NCBI RefSeq assembly: GCF_012641265.1
Contig: NZ_JABAHZ010000002.1
Location: 992,001 to 1,056,000 of the forward strand
Source of the DNA: Chitinophaga eiseniae
GTDB taxonomy: Bacteria; Bacteroidota; Bacteroidia; Chitinophagales; Chitinophagaceae
Length of the DNA stretch: 64,000 nt
Direction: 5' to 3'
A program made the position numbers and the translations under genes. Shown here in pieces: positions 1 through 9,911 of this stretch. Numbering within the stretch: the first letter of the stretch is position 1; the number at the start of each line of letters is the position of its first letter. The notes below the pieces were generated by a model, which did no database searches, was not told where the DNA came from, and worked only from the letters and a program-made list of their open reading frames with translations.

Positions 1-350
1 TCGCTCAGTGCAGTAGATTCTTCCTGCAGTTTGAAGTTGTAGTTAGTAGTTCCCAGCGGGAGGTTCACATCCGCTTTTACTTCTTTTTTATAACCAATGA
101 ATGAAACTGTAATAGTATAAGGACCGCCTGGGTTCAGGTTAGGCAGTATGTAACGGCCATCTGTGTTAGTTTGTACACCAGATTTTGCGCCAGTGCCGTT
201 ATTCACGATAACGACTGTAACGCCAGGAATTGCCTGTCCACCTGCATCGGCTACTTTACCCGATATAACAGAAGTGGTGACTTGTGCCTGCGCGTTGTTG
301 AAGAAAAGAATTACAATAAAGCTAGCGAGTAGCGTAAAGAATGATTTCAT
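1..350 (-). CDS. TonB-dependent receptor, Oar-like, N-terminal part (partial)
   Basis: The first ~116 residues of an outer-membrane receptor whose remainder lies beyond the window edge. The frame opens at the ATG complement at 348-350. A signal peptide (Lys near the start, hydrophobic FFTLLASFIVILFF, cleavage near NAQA) is followed by a carboxypeptidase-regulatory-like beta-sandwich with SGKVADAGGQAIPGVTV, TNTDGRYILPNL and TVSFIGYKK. This module is the usual N terminus of Oar/CirA-type and SusC-type receptors, which take up large substrates across the outer membrane with TonB energy. The text fits Oar-like receptors (single-gene, no SusD partner) better than SusC, but the plug and barrel are outside, so the substrate cannot be judged. 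Confidence 0.85.
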   Translation of the reverse strand, partial: MKSFFTLLASFIVILFFNNAQAQVTTSVISGKVADAGGQAIPGVTVVIVNNGTGAKSGVQTNTDGRYILPNLNPGGPYTITVSFIGYKKEVKADVNLPLGTTNYNFKLQEESTALS

Positions 351-661
351 AAACTCTTGTAAGTATTTACAGGTGCAAAGGAAACAGTCTAAAACAACCA
401 GAATGTTAACAGATTATTACGGAATTGTTAAGGACTGCATAAAGCGAGCTTAAAAAAGCTCATTTCTTATTTTTTGGGTTAAAATAGTATCGGTTTTTCC
501 TTTCAATTTGATTTTAATGTTAACACTGCGAAAAAAAGGGGTTATAAATTATTTGTTAACTGAGGGTAAACAATAAACATATTTAATATAACATTAACGA
601 ATATACGAATAAGGCCCCGCCTTAAAAGGCAGGGCCAGCTAAACTCATCTAAAAATAATGC
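351..661. other. Intergenic stretch between receptor and lipoprotein
   Basis: An AT-rich region of about 310 bases upstream of the receptor. It holds the receptor leader and, at its far end, the terminator of the neighbouring lipoprotein gene. I see no convincing coding frame and no clear TAnnTTTG promoter on the minus strand. Confidence 0.5.
613..636 (-). terminator. Hairpin terminator of the small lipoprotein gene
   Basis: An 11-bp stem (GGCCCCGCCTT against AAGGCAGGGCC, one G-U pair) with a 2-base loop lies just after the stop of the minus-strand lipoprotein gene. The following T-tract is short (TTATT), so termination may be partial. Confidence 0.65.
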
Positions 662-1117
662 TTAATAAATTTCGACTTTGAAAGTCCCGTCCGTTAAAGG
701 TTTTTCAATATCACCATTTGATAATACACCGGAGAAGTTGCCCTCCGCATGTTTACTATTAATGCTCGTTATATTTATTTTAATAGCCTTGCTCACATAA
801 CCCACCGCTTTTTGCTGTATATCCATCAACGACATTTCTGTCCCCACTTCATACGAACCCACCCGGACGCTGTCGGGAAAAGTGATCATTAGCTCCATAT
901 GGTAACCGAAGTTATTAGTAACGCCGTCTATTACCAGCGTTTTTTTGCCAGCCTCAATGGTGTCTGTAATATATCCCTCCGTAGAATTGGAGTGGTAACT
1001 GATGGTATCGAGTTTAAAAGCAAAAGTGCCGGCCGGCGCGAGGTCATTTTTCTTGCTGCAGGCGCTCAACCCCATTCCTATGGCAATAATGGCTGCCAAT
1101 AATAATTTTATACGCAT
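662..1117 (-). CDS. Small lipoprotein of unknown function
   Basis: A 151-residue protein if started at the internal Met of MRIKLLLAA. I prefer this start because it puts a normal lipoprotein signal at the N terminus; an upstream Met at 1141 would add eight residues. The signal ends in the lipobox LSAC, followed by SKKND, so the mature protein should be a lipid-anchored envelope protein. The body is beta-rich (IEAGKKTLVIDGV, GYHMELMITFPDSVRVGSYEV) and ends TDGTFKVEIY, a layout shared by many uncharacterised Bacteroidota lipoproteins of the DUF6252 kind; that family link is only a guess. It appears to be transcribed alone. Confidence 0.75.
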   Translation of the reverse strand: MRIKLLLAAIIAIGMGLSACSKKNDLAPAGTFAFKLDTISYHSNSTEGYITDTIEAGKKTLVIDGVTNNFGYHMELMITFPDSVRVGSYEVGTEMSLMDIQQKAVGYVSKAIKINITSINSKHAEGNFSGVLSNGDIEKPLTDGTFKVEIY

Positions 1118-1506
1118 TACGTAAGTTTTTCGGCATGCCATCTTCCAGGATTTAACCAGTGCCGGCCGCCGGTTAAGCGGCCAGCGATAATTTAAATTAA
1201 CATAGGATACTGGTCAATTCTGTTGGCATAGGGATAATGTGGGTGCAATATATGTTAAAAAAAATGAATTAAATAAAATATATATAGATATGATGCTAGT
1301 TTATTGTACTGTCGTTTGGTTATCTGCATGTTGTAGCGGGATATTTTTTGCAGTAACATTGAATACAGTGGTAAAAACGCCGGGAGGAGATCTTTTTACG
1401 CCGCCAGGAAAGCTGGCGAAGCAGTGAAAATACCATAATTAACAATTTTTTTGTACCCGAAATGCGTATTATTACGGGGTTACTGAACTTTCAATTAAAG
1501 CACATC
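1118..1506. other. Gene-free stretch before the TPR-AAA operon
   Basis: This 390-base divergent intergenic region should hold promoters for the lipoprotein (minus) and the TPR-AAA operon (plus). A GC-rich inverted repeat (GGCCGC at 1164, GCGGCC at 1177) lies near the lipoprotein start. A 62-codon frame at 1239-1427 exists but has no coding character. Confidence 0.4.
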
Positions 1507-2835
1507 ATGTCATCGGAAGTAATTAAACAATTGCAGGAGGCGGTACAGTTTTCGCCGGAGAATGTGCCTTTACGTATGCACCTCGCACAGGTACTGCTAC
1601 AGGATTATGAATATATAGCAGCGGAAGAACAATACAGGAAAGTGCTGGAGTTATCATCGTCTAATACTGCCGCACAACTGGGGCTGGCGCGGACATTCTA
1701 TCACCAGCAAAAATACTCAGCGGCTATCGTAGTATTGGAACAACTGGAACACCGGGAACCGGACCATTTCGATGCGCTCCTGCTGCACTGCCGCATCCTC
1801 GTGAAAGAGCACTCCATGCAGCCCGCGAAAGAAATATACCAACACCTGCTGGAAATAAATCCGGGTTTCCGCGACGAAGCCCTGGACAACCTTTTCAGGG
1901 TAGCCCAGCCCTCCCCCGCGTCTTTCAGCGGAGAGGAAGAAGAGGAAGAAGATGGAGAGAACCTGTTTATGCTGGAAAAACCTGAAATCAACTTTTCCGA
2001 TGTGGGCGGTATGGAAAGAGAGAAACAGGAAATAGATCTGAAAATCATTAAGCCCCTGCAATTCCCGGATCTCTATAAAGCCTACGGCAAAAAAGCAGGA
2101 GGCGGTATCTTATTATATGGTCCTCCCGGTTGTGGTAAAACTTACCTGGCTAAAGCTACTGCCGGACAAATACAGGCCGAGTTTATTAATGTAGGCATCC
2201 ATGATGTATTGGACATGTGGGTAGGTACCAGCGAAAAGAACCTGCATAGCCTCTTTGAACTGGCAAGACAAAGTAAACCCTGTGTGCTGTTCTTTGATGA
2301 GGTAGATGCTCTGGGCGCCAACCGGTCGGCATTACGCCAAACAGGCGCTACCCATATTATTAACCAGTTCCTGGCAGAAATGGACGGTATCGCAGCCAGC
2401 AATGAAAACATACTCATCATTGGCGCTACCAACGCACCCTGGAGCCTCGACCCGGCATTCCGCCGTCCCGGCCGTTTCGATAGAATTATTTTCGTGGCGC
2501 CACCGGAAACAGATGGACGGGAAGAGATCCTGAAACTCCAGCTGAAAAACAAACCGGTAGCCGACATTAACTATTCCGCTATTGCTAAAGCCACAGCCGG
2601 CTACTCCGGTGCAGATCTCAAAGCGATTGTGGATATAGCTATCGAAGAAAAACTGCTGGAAGCATTGCAGAAAGGCGTACCACAGCCCATCACCCAGAAA
2701 GAATTATTAAAAGCCGCTAAAATACACAAACCTACCACCAAGGAATGGTTTAATACTGCCCGTAACTATGCGCTGTATTCCAATGAAACCGGTCTTTATG
2801 ATGATGTACTGAAATACCTGGAAATTAAGAAATAA
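1507..2835 (+). CDS. TPR domain-AAA+ ATPase fusion (Cdc48/Vps4-like AAA)
   Basis: A 442-residue protein started at ATG 1507 (MSSEVIKQLQEAV); the frame is open from 1462 but those 15 residues look untranslated. Residues ~1-130 form three to four tetratricopeptide repeats, then a very acidic linker (EEEEEEDGEN), then one classical AAA domain. Walker A GPPGCGKT is at ~205-212, Walker B VLFFDEVD at ~260-267, and arginine-finger segment RRPGRFDR at ~319-326. A C-terminal alpha-helical lid follows (GYSGADLKAIVDIA). Classical AAA proteins of this kind remodel or unfold protein complexes as hexamers, and the TPRs probably recruit the client. It is followed after 5 bases by another TPR protein, so the two likely work together. 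The client is unknown. Confidence 0.88.
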   Translation: MSSEVIKQLQEAVQFSPENVPLRMHLAQVLLQDYEYIAAEEQYRKVLELSSSNTAAQLGLARTFYHQQKYSAAIVVLEQLEHREPDHFDALLLHCRILVKEHSMQPAKEIYQHLLEINPGFRDEALDNLFRVAQPSPASFSGEEEEEEDGENLFMLEKPEINFSDVGGMEREKQEIDLKIIKPLQFPDLYKAYGKKAGGGILLYGPPGCGKTYLAKATAGQIQAEFINVGIHDVLDMWVGTSEKNLHSLFELARQSKPCVLFFDEVDALGANRSALRQTGATHIINQFLAEMDGIAASNENILIIGATNAPWSLDPAFRRPGRFDRIIFVAPPETDGREEILKLQLKNKPVADINYSAIAKATAGYSGADLKAIVDIAIEEKLLEALQKGVPQPITQKELLKAAKIHKPTTKEWFNTARNYALYSNETGLYDDVLKYLEIKK

Positions 2836-2840
2836 CGTTT

Positions 2841-4061
2841 ATGGCTGTATTAATTCAGCGCGCTCAGATTTTGGTTCAGCAGGGCCGCTTCGAAGATGCC
2901 TTTACCACGCTTCGTCAGCACCTGAGTACCAATGCCCATGATACAGATGCACTTTTCCTCCTGGCGGTATGTTACCTGGAAACAGGAAATGATACGGAAG
3001 CCGCACAGGTAGCCAGCAATACCCTCAGCTTTGCGCCTTACGATGAACGTTTCCTGTACCTGCTGGCAAGGATAGCCCTGATGAAAAATCAATATAATGA
3101 AGCCATCAGGGCCATCAGTGGTGCAGTCGCCATCAACCCGCATCATGCGGATTATTTTGCTATCTGGAGCCAGATACTGCTGTCAAAAAAAGACTACGAA
3201 GCTGCCCTGCAAAAGGCGGAAGAAGGGCTTGCTGTGAACCCGGAAAATGAAGCCTGCCTCAACCTCCGCTCCCACGCCCTGTTTAGCCTGGGTAAAAAGG
3301 AAGAAGCCTTCTCTAATTTGCACGAAGCCCTGGAGCATAACCCGGAAAACGCCTACACCCACGCCAACCTCGGCTGGAAATGGCTGGAAGCCGGTAATCA
3401 TCGTAAAGCACTGGAACATTTCAGGGAATCACTGAAGATAGATCCCAACAATGATTGGGCCCGTAATGGTATGGTACAGGCCATGAAGGCCAGGTACTGG
3501 CCATACCGGCAGTTCCTTAATTATGCTTTCTTTATGGGGCGACTAAAAGCCCGTACACAATGGATGATCATCGCCGCCCTTTTTATCCTGACACAAATTC
3601 TCAGTAGGGTATTCTTCCCGTTATATGTACTCCTGGCGTTGCTGGCCATTTCTACCTGGCTCATTACGCCGGTTAGTAACCTGTTTCTCCGCCTGAACCC
3701 ATACGGAAGATATGCCCTCAGTCCGGAGCAAACGCAGGTATCCACTATTGTAGGCATACTCCTGGCTATAGCATTGCTTGCTGCCGGCGCCTTCTGGATA
3801 ACTAATTTACCCGGCCTGCTGGCGCTGTGCCTTTGTACTGGTGTAATGCTCTTGCCTGCAGCGGGTATTTACATGCCGCAGAGCGCAAAGAACCGCCGCA
3901 TTGTAAAGTGGTATACCCTTAGCCTGGCTGTTGTGGCAGTGGCGGGTATAGCCTATGCTTTTGTGACCAAAGAAGCTTTTAATATATTCGTGACCGTTAT
4001 GCTGATAGGCGTATTCGGCTACCAGTTTTTAGCGAATTATATTTTAACGAAAGAAGGATAG
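2841..4061 (+). CDS. TPR protein with C-terminal multi-pass membrane domain
   Basis: A 406-residue protein. Residues ~1-215 are about six tetratricopeptide repeats (for example the unit around AYTHANLGWKWLEAGNHRKA). From ~235 to the end there are five to six hydrophobic segments, including WMIIAALFILTQILSRVFF, ALCLCTGVMLLPAAGIY and the final VTVMLIGVFGYQFLANYIL. It probably anchors a cytoplasmic TPR platform to the inner membrane. It starts five bases after the TPR-AAA ATPase stop, so the pair is an operon; a membrane adaptor plus soluble AAA remodeler is the simplest reading. No enzymatic motif is visible. The 3' end runs into a strong terminator shared with the convergent gene. Confidence 0.82.
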   Translation: MAVLIQRAQILVQQGRFEDAFTTLRQHLSTNAHDTDALFLLAVCYLETGNDTEAAQVASNTLSFAPYDERFLYLLARIALMKNQYNEAIRAISGAVAINPHHADYFAIWSQILLSKKDYEAALQKAEEGLAVNPENEACLNLRSHALFSLGKKEEAFSNLHEALEHNPENAYTHANLGWKWLEAGNHRKALEHFRESLKIDPNNDWARNGMVQAMKARYWPYRQFLNYAFFMGRLKARTQWMIIAALFILTQILSRVFFPLYVLLALLAISTWLITPVSNLFLRLNPYGRYALSPEQTQVSTIVGILLAIALLAAGAFWITNLPGLLALCLCTGVMLLPAAGIYMPQSAKNRRIVKWYTLSLAVVAVAGIAYAFVTKEAFNIFVTVMLIGVFGYQFLANYILTKEG

Positions 4062-4080
4062 GAAAATTTTAATAGAGATA

Positions 4081-4116
4081 ACCGGGTGTGTTGCCTTTAA
4101 ACACACCCGGTTTTTT
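4081..4116 (+). terminator. Terminator between convergent genes
   Basis: An 11-bp perfect stem (ACCGGGTGTGT at 4081-4091, ACACACCCGGT at 4101-4111) with a T-run on the plus strand. The stop codon of the facing minus-strand gene (4115-4117) overlaps the T-run, so the spacing is extremely tight. Confidence 0.9.
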
Positions 4117-4828
4117 ATTTAGTACTGTCAATTACAAATTCCCTTTCCTCAAACTCCGCGGCCTCGTAACACTTATACCGGAAGGTATAAGGCGCTGTTT
4201 TTTTAATCAGGGATTTACCATCAAAGAGGTTTTCTTTATCCAGGCTTTCACCTTCGTGGATATGAAAGGTGAGCAGCTTCTTCCATTTCTTTTCTTGAGT
4301 AAGCGTAATAATCGTGTATTCGTTAAGGTTACTATGCCCGGCAAGATCAATAACATACCCGATTTCATCTCCACCATCTTCATTCAGGTCGCCGAGGTTC
4401 TCCAGCATATAGATACCAAAATGATCGCTATGGTCTGTTAAAGGAAGGGTATCTACACCGGCAATGTTAGTGTAAATACGGCTTATGGGCAGGTTGGCAT
4501 TGATGGAGTCGCGTGCTGTTTCGATGTCCATATTTTTTTCGTCAATATATTTGAACGTTTCCTGTCCTGTTTTCTGGCTGATATAAGACTCGTAAATCGT
4601 ATCAATGATATGATCTCCGTCAAGATCAACACTCAGCTTTAGGCGGTTTCCCATTTCATAGCTAATACTGTCTTTTGCGGGCGTAACAACAGGCGTCGCA
4701 GCCACTACAGTGACACTGTCTTTTGCAGCTGTATCGGCAGATGAGGAGGTATGATCGCAACTGGTGACCAGGATAACGAGTGCAAACAAAGGACATATGT
4801 CTTTCAGCAACATAAGAAACATTTTCAT
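4115..4828 (-). CDS. Lipoprotein with FG-GAP/VCBS-like aspartate motifs
   Basis: A 237-residue protein with a lipoprotein signal (hydrophobic FALVILVTSC; lipobox VTSC) and a low-complexity Ser/Thr/Ala/Asp linker after the cysteine. The mature part has two Asp-rich loops, LSVDLDGDHIIDTIYESY and LGDLNEDGGDEIGYV, which match the DxDxDxxxD calcium-loop pattern of FG-GAP/VCBS repeat proteins. It may bind calcium and sit at the periplasmic face of an envelope membrane. The first codons (MKMFLMLL) offer two starts; the second Met would shorten it by two residues only. It is transcribed alone between two terminators. No specific function can be assigned. Confidence 0.72.
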   Translation of the reverse strand: MKMFLMLLKDICPLFALVILVTSCDHTSSSADTAAKDSVTVVAATPVVTPAKDSISYEMGNRLKLSVDLDGDHIIDTIYESYISQKTGQETFKYIDEKNMDIETARDSINANLPISRIYTNIAGVDTLPLTDHSDHFGIYMLENLGDLNEDGGDEIGYVIDLAGHSNLNEYTIITLTQEKKWKKLLTFHIHEGESLDKENLFDGKSLIKKTAPYTFRYKCYEAAEFEEREFVIDSTK

Positions 4829-4846
4829 GTTTCTAAGATATAAATA

Positions 4847-4877
4847 AAAAACCTTCCGCTGTTGACGGAAGGTTTTT
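4847..4877 (-). terminator. gyrB terminator
   Basis: A 12-bp perfect stem (AAAAACCTTCCG and its complement) with a 7-base loop lies 28 bases after the gyrB stop. The A-run at 4847 becomes a T-run in the minus-strand transcript. Confidence 0.9.
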
Positions 4878-4904
4878 ATTTATATCATTAACGTATATAC
4901 GTAA

Positions 4905-6902
<1,998 letters not shown>

Positions 6903-6933
6903 CTATTAGAAATAAAATCGGTAGACAATCATG

Positions 6934-6941
6934 CAAAAATA
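6934..6941 (-). promoter_or_regulatory. Candidate gyrB promoter -7 element
   Basis: The minus strand reads TATTTTTG, a full match to the Bacteroidota -7 consensus TAnnTTTG, 47 bases upstream of the gyrB ATG. A TTTG lies 22 bases further upstream, slightly more than the usual 19-20 spacing. Confidence 0.5.
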
Positions 6942-7010
6942 CGGAAAATAAGGCTTATTTCCACAAAAGAATGGCTGTTTTTAACAAGGGAGGATCCATC
7001 ATTTTTTCCA

Positions 7011-7571
7011 CTATAGATTTCCTGCACCAGCAATGTCTTTTACCCCTTTAAATAAAGTTTTCCACACCAGGTTAAAAAACGATTTCCCGGTATCCCGGGT
7101 TTGATGTACGGTAGCCGTACGGACGGCCTCTCCTTTTAGAGGATTACTGTCATTGATAATCATGATGTTAGCTATCAGGTTGGCTAATCCTTTACGTTTG
7201 AGCTGCTTACTGCCCGGATCCTGGGTTAATACAGCTATTTTTAGGCTTTGATACAGCAATTTTACAAATCCCTCTCTCGTATCGCGGGATGAGTGCTGCC
7301 TGTTCAATATAAAGGGCGCGCATGGCGCATCGTACCGGATACCATTTATATTAATCCGGTAGAGGCTATCAAGTGTATTGCAGGAGTAATCTCTCTTGCC
7401 AATTTCATAATTACGGGCGTAAAGGTAGCCGGAAGGATCAATCATGGAGAGAGCGTCTATCTGTAAATCATTGACCTGGAGACTTAGGTGCTCAAATTCA
7501 TGGACCAGCCGGGAGGAGTCCTGACGGATAAAAACACATTTGAAGTGAGTGCTTTTACAGCGTTCAATATA
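7011..7571 (-). pseudogene. Fragment of an AsmA/DUF748-like protein C terminus (probable remnant)
   Basis: The frame is open from a stop at 7572-7574 down to 7011, about 186 codons, with the first internal Met at 7445 giving 144 residues. The part before that Met also reads like protein (SSRLVHEFEHLSLQVNDLQIDA split over codons), so the Met is probably not a true start. The end reads FFNLVWKTLFKGVKDIAG, which resembles the C terminus of large AsmA/DUF748-type envelope proteins of Bacteroidota. There is no promoter or signal peptide. I infer a 5'-truncated, decayed copy. It could instead be a short expressed hypothetical gene. Confidence 0.45.
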
Positions 7572-7720
7572 TTAAATCGCCAGGTACCCATCGGTCAAGT
7601 ATAAACGAAATTCATACCAGGAGCACTGCCAGATAATCTCTCCGGCGAAAAGTACCTGACTGCCGCTTTGTCGTTTTGTAAGGGGATTGTCAAACCCGGT
7701 TTCTTTAAAAAATGAATCCC

Positions 7721-7728
7721 TAAATTTG
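7721..7728 (+). promoter_or_regulatory. Candidate promoter -7 element of the AraC-type regulator
   Basis: TAAATTTG matches TAnnTTTG exactly and lies 40 bases before the GTG start at 7768. The -33 position is not a clear TTTG. Confidence 0.5.
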
Positions 7729-7767
7729 TGACTTCGTATAACAGCTCGGCATTAAAAAACAGGTAAA

Positions 7768-8691
7768 GTGAAAGAAATACAGGAAATATTGTCATTAGCT
7801 ATTCCGCAACCCGCCATGAGCGACCAGTTACAATTGGCCGAACAGGATAATGTGTCAGTGCCTGATTGTCTGGATTTTACATTGCAACGCTTTGTATATG
7901 ACAAACCGTTGCCAGTAGAAGATGTGGCCATGGTGATTTATCAGCCAGCCAAAAGGGGGCAATCAGCCGCCATTGAGCTGCGGTATTGTGTTGCTGGTAG
8001 CAAATACTGTAAAAATCCTTCCTGTACCGATCAACTTTGCGCCGAAGGTAAAAAAGAAGCCTGTGTTGACCGGGTACCTTCTGTAGACCTGATTACGGTT
8101 CGTTTTCAACCTGCTTTCATTCAATCTTTACAGAAGGGAACTACCACCTTCTCCCTCTTTGAAAATCAATCCCGCAAGCCTTTTGTGAAAACCATCCAGC
8201 CTTGTACTAAATCCAAGTCGGTGTTGGAAACAATGGTACATCATGATTATGAAGGCATGCTGAAAAACATATTTCTACAGAGTCGTGCATTGGACCTGTT
8301 GCTATACAGTTCCGATCAGTTTATCGAAAATGATACCGATGAGCGCTATGGATGCCGCTTCCTGACTCAACTGGAAGACCGGGAAAAGATAGAAAATGCC
8401 CGGGGGATTTTATTGGAACAGCTGGATTCTCCTATCACCATCCGTGACCTCGCCCGCAGGGTAGCCATGAATGAATGTTACCTGAAGAAAGGTTTTAAAG
8501 CCATGTATGGCACTACCATCTATGATTATTTCCAGAAAGAAAGGATGGAAAAGGCCAAAGGGTTGCTATATGAAAAAGGAATGTCTGTTTCCGAAGTCGC
8601 CATGCTGATGGGATATTCCTGTATCTCTCACTTCTCCACTGCATTTAAGAAGCACACGGGATTGAAGCCGTGTGAATTATTACTGCGCTAA
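7768..8691 (+). CDS. AraC-family transcriptional regulator with cysteine-rich N-terminal domain
   Basis: A 307-residue regulator. The start is GTG 7768, or possibly ATG 7816, 16 residues later. Residues ~205-305 are two helix-turn-helix motifs of the AraC/XylS type (ITIRDLARRVAMNECYLKKGF; VSEVAMLMGYSCISHFSTAFKK), the standard DNA-binding half. The N-terminal sensor half is unusual: it holds C74, C81, C86, C91 and C99 within 26 residues (RYCVAGSKYCKNPSCTDQLC), a spacing fit for metal or redox sensing rather than sugar binding. It has no operon partner. The 500 bases downstream contain several TTTTCC boxes but no gene. The target is unknown. Confidence 0.85.
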   Translation: MKEIQEILSLAIPQPAMSDQLQLAEQDNVSVPDCLDFTLQRFVYDKPLPVEDVAMVIYQPAKRGQSAAIELRYCVAGSKYCKNPSCTDQLCAEGKKEACVDRVPSVDLITVRFQPAFIQSLQKGTTTFSLFENQSRKPFVKTIQPCTKSKSVLETMVHHDYEGMLKNIFLQSRALDLLLYSSDQFIENDTDERYGCRFLTQLEDREKIENARGILLEQLDSPITIRDLARRVAMNECYLKKGFKAMYGTTIYDYFQKERMEKAKGLLYEKGMSVSEVAMLMGYSCISHFSTAFKKHTGLKPCELLLR

Positions 8692-9016
8692 CTGGCAGTG
8701 GTTGCTTTAATTTACTTTCTTGTTGTTTTCCGGAGATAATTTTCCGATTGAAATCTGCTTTGGTGGAGGTTATGGCTTCATTTTCCCTTTTCGATCATTA
8801 GTTTTCCCGATTTGAAAAGTGGAAGATAAAATATAGGTGTTTCTTTGTAACACGATAAGCAGATATCTATTTGCACTTCCAAAAGCTTCCTTATTAGATT
8901 TGACCATGGGAAGAGCTTTGCTGGCAAAAAGTACGTAAAGCCATAAATGACTTGCATGAATATCAAACACCATTGAATAAATGCATCTTGCCAGGAAAGC
9001 TTTTACCAGATTTTAT

Positions 9017-9045
9017 AAAAGTCGTTCGCTTCTGCGAGCGACTTT
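9017..9045 (+). terminator. Terminator-like hairpin with no obvious upstream gene
   Basis: AAAAGTCGTTCGC and GCGAGCGACTTTT pair over 13 bp (one G-U) around a TTCT loop and end in a T-run. The nearest plus-strand gene ends 325 bases upstream, so this either ends a long 3' UTR or an unseen short transcript. Confidence 0.6.
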
Positions 9046-9061
9046 TTGTTTTCAATGAATC

Positions 9062-9119
9062 TCGCAAAGACGCAGAGGAGCGAAGAATTTTACGTCTTTG
9101 CTCCTCTGCGTCTTTGCGA
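9062..9119. repeat. Palindromic intergenic element (20-bp perfect arms)
   Basis: Arms TCGCAAAGACGCAGAGGAGC (9062-9081) and its exact reverse complement (9100-9119) flank an 18-base centre. The arm type CGCAAAGACGCAGAGG recurs in weakened form at 26050, suggesting a dispersed mobile or REP-like palindrome. Confidence 0.75.
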
Positions 9120-9124
9120 AATAG

Positions 9125-9149
9125 AAAACCCCGCCCAAAAGAGCAGGGT
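9125..9149 (-). terminator. Terminator of the PepSY-like gene
   Basis: On the minus strand, ACCCTGC pairs with GCGGGGT (one G-U) and is followed by TTTT. It lies about 40 bases past the stop. Confidence 0.65.
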
Positions 9150-9190
9150 CTGTCCTATTTATCCCTATACCTATGAAATACGTGTTTGTG

Positions 9191-9655
9191 TTATTCAGTA
9201 ATGGTCCCTGCTTCGTTCAACAGCACTGCTTTATCTGTACCATTATCCTGAATATTTACTTTGTAGTATGAAGCTACATCTGATCTCTCAATTTTCCAGC
9301 CATCTTTTATAGTAGCTGCCGGATATTTTGTTTTCAGTGTACCAGCCACTGATTCCGGGAGATTTTGAGCATCATAAGCACTTCTGGTGGCAATCCATTT
9401 GCCATCTGCGTCATACTCCGCAGTAGTGTTTATACTGTCTTTTTGGAAACTTGCTGTCCAATGTCCTGCACTTGTCTTTGTCCACTTAGCAACTGATGTT
9501 CCCGCAAAATTCTGATCAAAAGAACTTTTAACTGCCGCCGGTGCCTGCACCGTTTTGGCAATTACCTTTGTTTTTTTAACTGATTTTTTTTGCTGTGCAA
9601 AAGTTATGCCGGAAGTGAATAGAACCGCGCAAAATATTAACGTCAACTTTTTCAT
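9191..9655 (-). CDS. Secreted PepSY-like domain protein
   Basis: A 154-residue periplasmic protein. A cleavable signal peptide (MKKLTLIFCAVLFTSGITFA, cleavage after FAQ-type site) precedes a Lys/Val-rich linker and a PepSY-like fold. The visible pattern is VKSSFDQNFAGTSVAKW, then WTASFQKDSINTTAEYDADG, then a second unit with LPESVAGTLKTKYPAATIKDGW, KIERSDVASYYKVNIQ and AVLLNEAGTI. This is the common Bacteroidota PepSY-like (DUF2874-type) arrangement, small secreted proteins of unknown function thought to act as inhibitory or binding modules. It is monocistronic with its own terminator. Confidence 0.85.
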   Translation of the reverse strand: MKKLTLIFCAVLFTSGITFAQQKKSVKKTKVIAKTVQAPAAVKSSFDQNFAGTSVAKWTKTSAGHWTASFQKDSINTTAEYDADGKWIATRSAYDAQNLPESVAGTLKTKYPAATIKDGWKIERSDVASYYKVNIQDNGTDKAVLLNEAGTITE

Positions 9656-9849
9656 ATATCGATATGGTTTTTTCCGTTGGGTTAAAATTAACTACTAGGT
9701 TTTTCTAATCTTCCTGGCAAATTAGCTAAAACAATGCCAAAAACGTAATTTATATCCTCTTTATTGCAAAGTAATGAAAAAACAATAAAAAATGTCCAAA
9801 AAGCAGGTTTTTTAGCAAAGTTCCCTCTTTAGGAGCCAGTGTTATTTCT

Positions 9850-9857
9850 TAACTTTG
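9850..9857 (+). promoter_or_regulatory. Candidate ileS promoter -7 element
   Basis: TAACTTTG matches TAnnTTTG and is followed by GCACAA, as in several other promoters here. It lies 55 bases before the ileS ATG. Confidence 0.6.
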
Positions 9858-9911
9858 CACAATTTTAATCAATTATTGTCTAAATAACATCAAAGGGCGG
9901 GGAATTGTTTT

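Larger units (their letters stand above)
8692..9190. other. Gene-free 0.5 kb with repeated TTTTCC boxes
   Basis: No supportable gene. The first 120 bases hold four similar boxes: GTTTTCCGGA (8725), ATTTTCCGA (8739), CATTTTCCC (8779) and GTTTTCCCGA (8801). These could be operator half-sites of the adjacent AraC-type regulator, but spacing is irregular. A terminator-like hairpin at 9017, a 20-bp palindrome at 9062 and the terminator of the next gene at 9125 follow. Two overlapping short frames read through the palindrome and look spurious. Confidence 0.5.

Noticed and set aside
1239-1427. 62-codon plus-strand frame before the TPR-AAA operon
   Set aside because: AT-rich opening, no family features, no promoter or ribosome site; looks like leader DNA.
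8770-9176. Short overlapping frames on both strands, including one across the 9062 palindrome
   Set aside because: They read straight through the palindrome and the terminator-like hairpin, and lack coding character.
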